28,459 bases of DNA, from assembly GCA_031394735.1 (NCBI GenBank), contig JANMXI010000346.1, positions 1 through 28,459 on the forward strand, in the 5' to 3' direction. This DNA is from TMP-86 sp031394735 (GTDB taxonomy: Bacteria; Pseudomonadota; Gammaproteobacteria; Steroidobacterales; Steroidobacteraceae). A program made the position numbers and the translations under genes. A model generated the notes under the pieces. It was not told the origin of the DNA and made no database searches. It saw only the letters and a program-made list of their open reading frames with translations. Positions 23,569 through 28,459 of the stretch are shown in pieces. Every line of letters begins with the position of its first letter. The first letter of the stretch is position 1.

Positions 23569-25379
23569 GGCGTCGCGCCCGTCCACCACGCCGGTGGCGG
23601 CGCCGTAAACTGCATCCATTGCCAACTTTGCGGATGGCGGAACCGCAACTGCCACGCATGCAATTGCAGCGGCGCTTCGTCCGTGCCCAGGGTTTGCGTG
23701 GCGCCTAGTATTTGTCCAGGCCGATAGGCCGGATCGCCGCACACGGGCCAGCCGAGATGCCACAGGTGCACGCGAATCTGATTGGTGCGGCCGCTTGCGG
23801 GACGTGCCTCCAGCAACGAGGTGCCGTCGGCACAGCGTTCGATGACACGGAAGTCGGTGTGCGCCGCGAGTCCCTCGTTCCAGTCGACCTCGCGCGAGCC
23901 GAGCTTGCCGGCCGCCGCACTGATCGGCGCATCGCAGCGGAAATCGTCCTGCGGCGGGTGTCCTTGAACATGCACCAGATATACTTTTTCCACCTCGCCG
24001 CGCGCGAACTGCGGCTGTAGCCGAGCGGCGTGCGTGCGAGTGCGTGTGACCAGCACCAATCCCGTGGTGTTGCTGTCCAGACGATGCGCCGGCCGTGGTT
24101 TCTGCGGTCGATAGGCTTCGCTCAAAATGAATTGCAAGGTGTTGCGGTAGAAGCGGCCGCCAGCATGCATGGGCAGGGGCGCCGGCTTGTTCAAGACGAT
24201 CAGCGCCTCGTCTTCGTGCAGGATGCTGATATCCGCATTCACGGGAGGCTCGATGACGGCGGAAAATTTGTGCAAGTACCGCTCGCCGGCGCGCACGCGT
24301 TTCTCCAAGTCGACGACGCGCTGGTCCGCGTTCAGCACCAGGCCCCGTGCGCATTCGGATTGCCACGTCTCCTCGCTCACCTCTGGCACCACGCTGCGCA
24401 GCGCTTGCAGCAGCGTGCCGCCATCGCAGGCGCGCGGCACATTGATGGGCTTGAACTGATCCGCCGGGCGGCTCCCCGGGAGCGGCGTGCAGAGTTCCCG
24501 AATGCGCTCCTGGCGCTGCGCGATGGCCGCCACCATGCGTTGCGCCGGCGTGCGGAAGCATGCCGGGCAGGACTCGCCTGGCACATAGCGCGCGTCGTTC
24601 TGGTCCGCGCTCGTCAACGGTTCCTGGCAATTGAAACATTGCGAGGCGTCGGTTTCCTGCAATTCCGCATTCACGCCGACACGTTGGTCGAACACGAAGC
24701 ATTCGCCTTCATAGTGCGCCGCGCCGCAGTCCTCGAAATATTTTAAAATCCCGCCGTCGAGTTGATACACCTGCGTGAAGCCTTCGCGTTCCATCAGGGG
24801 TCCGGCTTTTTCGCAGCGGATACCGCCGGTGCAGAACATGACGAGGGTCTCGTGCTTCAGGTCCTGCGGCAGTGAGCGCGCTTTGGCAGGAAAGTCGCGG
24901 AAATGGTCGAGGCCCAGCGTGCGGGCGTTCTTGAAGGTGCCGAGTTTGACCTCGTAGTCATTGCGCGTATCGAGCAAAGTCAGCGGCCGGCCCTCGTCCA
25001 GCCAGCGCTTGAGTTCGATGGGCGTGATCTTGGCGGAGGTGTGCTTGCCGGGTTCTATTCCCGCCACACCGAAGGCGATGATCTCCTTCTTCACTCGCAC
25101 CAGCATGCGGCGAAACGGCTGCGTGGCCGTGTGGCTGACCTTCGCGTTGAGGTCCGACAGACCCGGCCAACTGCGCAGTTCCGTGAGCAGCGCCTCGATG
25201 GCCTGGCCCGCACCGGCCACGAACAAGTTGATGCCCTCCGGACTGAGCAGAATGGTGCCCTTCAAGTGCGCGCGATTGCAGTGCTGCTGCAGCCGGGACT
25301 TGCGGGCCGGCAGGTCCTCGAGCGGCGCGAACCGATAGGCCGCGATGTTGACGATCGACTCTGACGCGACGTTCATCAT
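23532..25379 (-). CDS. Fusion of TrhO/YceA rhodanese-type tRNA uridine hydroxylase and S4/RluA-type pseudouridine synthase
   Basis: A 615-residue two-enzyme protein. Residues 1-100 match the N-terminal UPF0176 domain of TrhO (HLKGTILLSPEGINLFVAG). About 115-215 is a rhodanese domain with the active Cys183 in CTGGIRCEKAG, followed by a probable zinc site (Cys248, Cys251, Cys271, Cys274). About 310-385 looks like an S4 RNA-binding region, and 390-600 is an RluA-family pseudouridine synthase with the catalytic Asp435 in AHRLDSNTTGLVLVT and the later RTNQIRVHLWHLGWPVCGDP. TrhO makes 5-hydroxyuridine at tRNA position 34. RluA-type enzymes isomerise uridines in rRNA or tRNA. There is no stop or frameshift between the halves. 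GAGGCG before the ATG, six bases after mtgA, supports the start. The pseudouridine target is unknown. Confidence 0.88.
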   Translation of the reverse strand: MMNVASESIVNIAAYRFAPLEDLPARKSRLQQHCNRAHLKGTILLSPEGINLFVAGAGQAIEALLTELRSWPGLSDLNAKVSHTATQPFRRMLVRVKKEIIAFGVAGIEPGKHTSAKITPIELKRWLDEGRPLTLLDTRNDYEVKLGTFKNARTLGLDHFRDFPAKARSLPQDLKHETLVMFCTGGIRCEKAGPLMEREGFTQVYQLDGGILKYFEDCGAAHYEGECFVFDQRVGVNAELQETDASQCFNCQEPLTSADQNDARYVPGESCPACFRTPAQRMVAAIAQRQERIRELCTPLPGSRPADQFKPINVPRACDGGTLLQALRSVVPEVSEETWQSECARGLVLNADQRVVDLEKRVRAGERYLHKFSAVIEPPVNADISILHEDEALIVLNKPAPLPMHAGGRFYRNTLQFILSEAYRPQKPRPAHRLDSNTTGLVLVTRTRTHAARLQPQFARGEVEKVYLVHVQGHPPQDDFRCDAPISAAAGKLGSREVDWNEGLAAHTDFRVIERCADGTSLLEARPASGRTNQIRVHLWHLGWPVCGDPAYRPGQILGATQTLGTDEAPLQLHAWQLRFRHPQSWQWMQFTAPPPAWWTGATPQAASAVSVPGS

Positions 25380-25385
25380 CGCGCC

Positions 25386-26126
25386 TCAGTGCTTCTGTCG
25401 TGCGGGGTAGGCGTCGATCTCGCCCAACATTTCCGGTCCGCCGAGGTCGCGCATCTGTTCCAGGATCCGGGCGCGCCGTCGCTCGATGAACGGCGAAGGC
25501 GCATTGGCGTGAAACAGTATCGGGTTGGGCAGCACGGCTGCGAGCAGCGCCGCGTCGCTGCGCGTCAGTCGCGCGGCCGGCTTGTGAAACAACCGCTGCG
25601 CCGCGGCCTCGGCGCCGTAGATGCCGTTGCCGAATTCCGCGACATTCAGGTAGATCTCCAGGATCCGGCGCTTCGGCAGGAAGCCTTCGGCGAGCAGCGT
25701 GAAATAGCTTTCCAATCCTTTGCGAAAATAACTGCGCCCCGACCACAGGAACAGGTTCTTCGACACCTGTTGCGTGATGGTGCTCGCGCCACGGATGTGA
25801 TGCGAGTGGCGATTCATTTGATACGCCTTTTCGATGGCCTCGACGTCGAAGCCCCAATGCTCGGGGAATTTCTGATCTTCCGAGGCCACCACGGCCAGCG
25901 CCAGGTTCGGTGAGATGCGGTCCAGGTCCACCCAGCGATGATCGAGCTTGAATCCTTTGCTGTCATCGAACAGCGAGCCCACCCAGGCTTGCACCATGAA
26001 GGAACTGATGGGCGGATTGATCCAGCGCAAGCTGAGCACGTTCAACGCGCTCAACAGCAGTAAGGCGAGGACCGCGCCCAGCGACCACCGCCAGGCGCGT
26101 CCGAACCAGGACCGCTTTTGCGCCAT
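25386..26126 (-). CDS. mtgA: Monofunctional peptidoglycan glycosyltransferase
   Basis: A 246-residue GT51 enzyme anchored by one N-terminal helix (about 15-34). The first catalytic glutamate is Glu83 in SEDQKFPEHWGFD, and the donor-site motif is RGASTITQQVSKNLFL near 122-137. The second glutamate lies in RRILEIYLNVAEFGNG (about Glu157). It polymerises lipid II into glycan without a transpeptidase domain. The family's usual RGGSTISQQ is slightly altered to RGASTITQQ; the catalytic residues are kept. Start ATG 26126 begins MAQKRSWFG just before the helix. Confidence 0.94.
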   Translation of the reverse strand: MAQKRSWFGRAWRWSLGAVLALLLLSALNVLSLRWINPPISSFMVQAWVGSLFDDSKGFKLDHRWVDLDRISPNLALAVVASEDQKFPEHWGFDVEAIEKAYQMNRHSHHIRGASTITQQVSKNLFLWSGRSYFRKGLESYFTLLAEGFLPKRRILEIYLNVAEFGNGIYGAEAAAQRLFHKPAARLTRSDAALLAAVLPNPILFHANAPSPFIERRRARILEQMRDLGGPEMLGEIDAYPARQKH

Positions 26127-26141
26127 GCAGGCTGGCGCGGT

Positions 26142-26624
26142 TTAGAGGCGGCGTGCGCTGCGCACGATGACCGGTTCGACCGGCACATCGTCATGACCCT
26201 TGCGACGGCCGGTCTCGACGGCAGCGATCTTGTCGACCACGTCCAGCCCTTCGGTGACCGTGGCGAACACGGCGTAGCCGAAATTGCCGCGCGAATGATC
26301 CAGCGAGGCATTGTCTTTCAGATTGACGAAGAACTGCGAGGTCGCGCTGTTAATGTCGTTGGTGCGCGCCATCGACAAGCTGCCGCGCTTATTCGTCAAG
26401 CCGTTGTCCGCTTCGTTCTTGATCGTCGGCTGGGTGCGCTTCTGGGTCATGTCTTCGGTGAAGCCGCCGCCCTGGATCACGAAGCCGGGGATGACGCGAT
26501 GAAAGATGGTGCCGTCGAAGTAGCCATCGTCCACATATTGGAGGAAGTTCGCCACCGTGACCGGGGCTTCCTTGTCATGCATGTCTATCGTGAAGTCACC
26601 GAGTGAAGTTTCGAAGCGGATCAT
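26142..26624 (-). CDS. ppiB: Cyclophilin-type peptidyl-prolyl cis-trans isomerase
   Basis: A 160-residue cyclophilin without a signal peptide, so cytoplasmic. Active-site segments are FHRVIPGFVIQGGGF, SMARTNDINSATSQFFVNL, and SLDHSRGNFGYAVFATVTEG. It catalyses proline isomerisation in folding proteins. It starts eight bases after prmC and sits 15 bases before mtgA, so it belongs to the same minus-strand operon. Length is typical of PpiB. Confidence 0.95.
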   Translation of the reverse strand: MIRFETSLGDFTIDMHDKEAPVTVANFLQYVDDGYFDGTIFHRVIPGFVIQGGGFTEDMTQKRTQPTIKNEADNGLTNKRGSLSMARTNDINSATSQFFVNLKDNASLDHSRGNFGYAVFATVTEGLDVVDKIAAVETGRRKGHDDVPVEPVIVRSARRL

Positions 26625-26632
26625 GGCAACCT

Positions 26633-27475
26633 TTAAGCGTTGGAGTGAAGGGAACCCAGCGTCACCCGCAGGGCGCCGGCGTAATCGGGATGCGAGCGTA
26701 CGTTATAAAAACCGTTGACCTCAAGCAGATTCTGGATCTCCGGGGCCTGTGAGGCGCCATGTTCCAGCACAATCCAGCCCGTGGCGGTCAAATGGTCGCG
26801 GGCGGCCGGAATAATGAGCTCGTAGGCCTCCAGTCCGCCGGGTCCGGCGCTCAGCGCGGCGCGCGGTTCGGCCGTGAGCGCCTGCAAATGGGGGTCATTG
26901 GCAGCCACATAGGGCGGATTCGAGACGACGAGGTCGTAGCGCTCGCCGGGCACCGCGTCGAACCAGGACCCTGCGCGCCAGCGGATTCGCCCCAGGCCCA
27001 ACCGTGCGCCGTTGGTGGCGGCCACCGCCAGCGCTGCCTCCGACAAATCCGTTCCGGTTACCAGTGCCTGCGGCCTTTCCGTGGCAATTGCCAGTGCGAT
27101 GGCGCCGCTGCCGGTGCCCAGGTCCAGCACTTGGGCCCTGCTGCCCGCCGGCAGCAATCGCAGCGCCTGTTCGACCACACCTTCCGTTTCCGGCCTCGGC
27201 ACCAGTACCGCAGGCGTGATCTGCAGCGACAGCGACCAAAATTCTTTCACGCCGGTGAGATACGCCACCGGCACGCGATCCAGCCGCTGGGCTAGCAGCG
27301 CCGCAAAGGCGGCGTCGTCGGCGGGGGAGAGCAGTGCGTCGCCGTGCACGAGCAGCATGCTGCGCGTGCATCCCAGGGTATGGGCCATGAGCAGTTCCGC
27401 ATCCAATCGCGGCGAATCCGACACGATCGCCAACTCTTTCGCGGCGCGCTGCAGCACCTGGTCGCGGCGCGTCAT
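26633..27475 (-). CDS. prmC: Release factor glutamine methyltransferase
   Basis: A 280-residue AdoMet-dependent methylase that modifies the glutamine of the GGQ motif in class I release factors. It has LVPRPETE (91-98), the AdoMet loop VLDLGTGSGAIALAI (about 116-130), and the catalytic NPPY at 186-189. The open frame runs on to 27781, but the extension is shadow of the release factor gene. ATG 27475 overlaps that gene's stop as ATGA and gives the family's standard N-terminus. Coupling to the release factor is the classical prfA-prmC arrangement. Confidence 0.95.
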   Translation of the reverse strand: MTRRDQVLQRAAKELAIVSDSPRLDAELLMAHTLGCTRSMLLVHGDALLSPADDAAFAALLAQRLDRVPVAYLTGVKEFWSLSLQITPAVLVPRPETEGVVEQALRLLPAGSRAQVLDLGTGSGAIALAIATERPQALVTGTDLSEAALAVAATNGARLGLGRIRWRAGSWFDAVPGERYDLVVSNPPYVAANDPHLQALTAEPRAALSAGPGGLEAYELIIPAARDHLTATGWIVLEHGASQAPEIQNLLEVNGFYNVRSHPDYAGALRVTLGSLHSNA

Positions 27476-28459
27476 TCCACCTGATTCGCCAGTTCTTCGG
27501 CCTGGTGTTCCTGCGCAAGTGCGTCTACCAGTTCCTGCAGGTTGCCGTTCACGACCGAATCGAGCTTGTACAACGTCAGATTGATGCGGTGGTCGGTGAC
27601 GCGTCCTTGCGGGAAATTGTAGGTTCGAATGCGCTCGGAGCGGTCGCCCGAGCCCACCTGCAATTTGCGCGACTGCGCCTGCTCGCTTTGCTGTTTCTCT
27701 CGTTGGCTCGCCAACAGGCGCGCTTTGAGCAGCGACAAGGCGCGCGATCGGTTCTTGTGCTGCGAGCGTTCGTCCTGACATTCCACCACGATCCCGGAGG
27801 GGATATGCGTCACTCGAATCGCCGAGTCGGTCTTGTTGACGTGCTGGCCGCCCGCGCCGCTCGCACGGTACGTATCGATCCGGAGATCACCTTCGTCAAT
27901 TTCGACGTCGTCGTCGTCGGGTAGCAGCGGTGCGACGACGACCTGGGCGAACGCCGTATGGCGCCGGTGGGCGGAGTCGAACGGCGAATGGCGGACGAGC
28001 CTGTGAACGCCGCGTTCCGCCTTGTAGGCGCCGTACGCGTTCTCGCCCTTCACCGTCATCGTCGCCGACTTGAGGCCGGCCTCCTCCCCGGGGCTCGCCT
28101 CGACGAGCTCGGTCTGGTAGCCGCGATCCGACGACCAGCGCAGATACATGCGGAGCATCATCTCGGCCCAGTCCTGAGCGTCCGTGCCGCCCGTGCCGGC
28201 GTTGATCGAGACGACCGCGTCTCCCCCGTCGTACTGACCGTCGAAGAGCGCATCCTCCTGCAAGCGGGAGAGCTCGGCGGAGACAGGTGCGAGCTGGGCG
28301 CGCAGCTCGTCTTCCAGCGACGCATCCAGCTCGAAGAGCTCGCGGGCCTCATCGACCTCGCCGTTCAGCCGACGGTAGCGGTCGAGCCGCCTCGTGGCGC
28401 GTGCATGCTCGGTGGAGATGAGCGCCGCCTGCTGCTGTTCGTCCCAGAATCCGGGAGCG
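27472..28459 (-). CDS. Hybrid class I peptide chain release factor (RF2-like N part, RF1-like C part), 5' end missing
   Basis: The 328 visible residues run off the right edge at APGFWDEQQQA. The first two thirds resemble RF2 (prfB), in a form I associate with Actinobacteria: the FWD start, INAGTGGTDAQDWAEMMLRM, EEAGLKSAT, and VHRLVRHSPFDS, whose SPF (27979-27987) is the RF2 stop-codon tripeptide. The GGQ is at 27844-27852. After it, ECQDERSQHKNRSRALSLL and VGSGDRSERIRTYNFPQGR (about 27595-27655) are characteristic of RF1 (prfA), as is the position directly before prmC. A normal RF1 would have PxT instead of SPF. GC also jumps from about 60% to about 70% across the join. A misassembly within the conserved GGQ region is the simplest explanation; a real domain swap cannot be excluded. 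The reading frame is unbroken. Confidence 0.8.
   Translation of the reverse strand, partial: APGFWDEQQQAALISTEHARATRRLDRYRRLNGEVDEARELFELDASLEDELRAQLAPVSAELSRLQEDALFDGQYDGGDAVVSINAGTGGTDAQDWAEMMLRMYLRWSSDRGYQTELVEASPGEEAGLKSATMTVKGENAYGAYKAERGVHRLVRHSPFDSAHRRHTAFAQVVVAPLLPDDDDVEIDEGDLRIDTYRASGAGGQHVNKTDSAIRVTHIPSGIVVECQDERSQHKNRSRALSLLKARLLASQREKQQSEQAQSRKLQVGSGDRSERIRTYNFPQGRVTDHRINLTLYKLDSVVNGNLQELVDALAQEHQAEELANQVE

Noticed and set aside
22366..24702. A 778-codon open frame on the minus strand, antisense to the 3' half of metH and overlapping the fusion gene in another frame
   Set aside because: It runs opposite a fully conserved metH and inside the trhO-rluA gene. Its residues are Arg/Ala/His-rich with no recognisable domain, as expected of a GC-rich shadow frame.
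27476..27781. Longer start for prmC at 27781
   Set aside because: The extension lies entirely within the release factor gene in another frame and resembles no known N-terminus.

Overview
The window is about 28.5 kb of GC-rich (roughly 60% or more), densely coding bacterial DNA. Gene content and order point to a gammaproteobacterium, perhaps near Xanthomonadales, Steroidobacterales or Nevskiales. The reasons are a mreBCD-mrdA-rodA-mltB-rlpA-dacC-dat cluster divergent from gatCAB, a metR/metF divergent pair with full-length metH, and a release factor gene followed by prmC. No rRNA, tRNA, CRISPR array or intact mobile element was seen.

Layout. (1) Positions 1-9100, minus strand: the rod-shape and cell-wall cluster, reading mreB, mreC, mreD, mrdA (PBP2), rodA, mltB, rlpA, dacC and the first 43 codons of a D-amino-acid aminotransferase. 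Several neighbours overlap by the ATGA type of stop/start, so it reads as one operon. (2) 9147-12426, plus strand: gatC-gatA-gatB, the tRNA-dependent amidotransferase, on its own promoter divergent from mreB, then hslO (Hsp33), which ends inside a strong hairpin. (3) 13371-15192: a small accessory patch with a GFA-type zinc protein, an exported SRPBCC protein, a broken AraC-type regulator and a DUF6632-like membrane protein. (4) 15222-18848, minus strand: metR followed by a large TPR-PAS-PAS histidine kinase with no response regulator in view. (5) 18944-23568, plus strand: metF and metH, overlapping by four bases, divergent from metR across a short regulatory region with a perfect inverted repeat. 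(6) 23532-28459, minus strand: a class I release factor gene, prmC, ppiB, mtgA, and a gene fusing a TrhO (YceA) rhodanese-type tRNA hydroxylase to an S4/RluA-type pseudouridine synthase.

How the genes work together. MreBCD, PBP2 and RodA form the elongasome that inserts lateral-wall peptidoglycan. MltB, RlpA and DacC trim glycan strands and stem peptides, and the aminotransferase would interconvert D-amino acids. MetF makes 5-methyl-tetrahydrofolate and MetH uses it to methylate homocysteine. MetR is the expected homocysteine-responsive regulator. The last operon combines translation termination (release factor and its methylase), protein folding, glycan polymerisation and tRNA/rRNA modification.

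The most striking observation is at the right edge. The release factor is a hybrid. Its N-terminal and codon-recognition parts are RF2-like (FWD start, SPF tripeptide, about 70% GC) while its C-terminal part is plainly RF1-like and sits directly upstream of prmC, where RF1 belongs. This is either a genuine domain swap or, more probably, an assembly join at the conserved GGQ region to another genome. The TrhO-RluA fusion and the kinase downstream of metR are the next most interesting.
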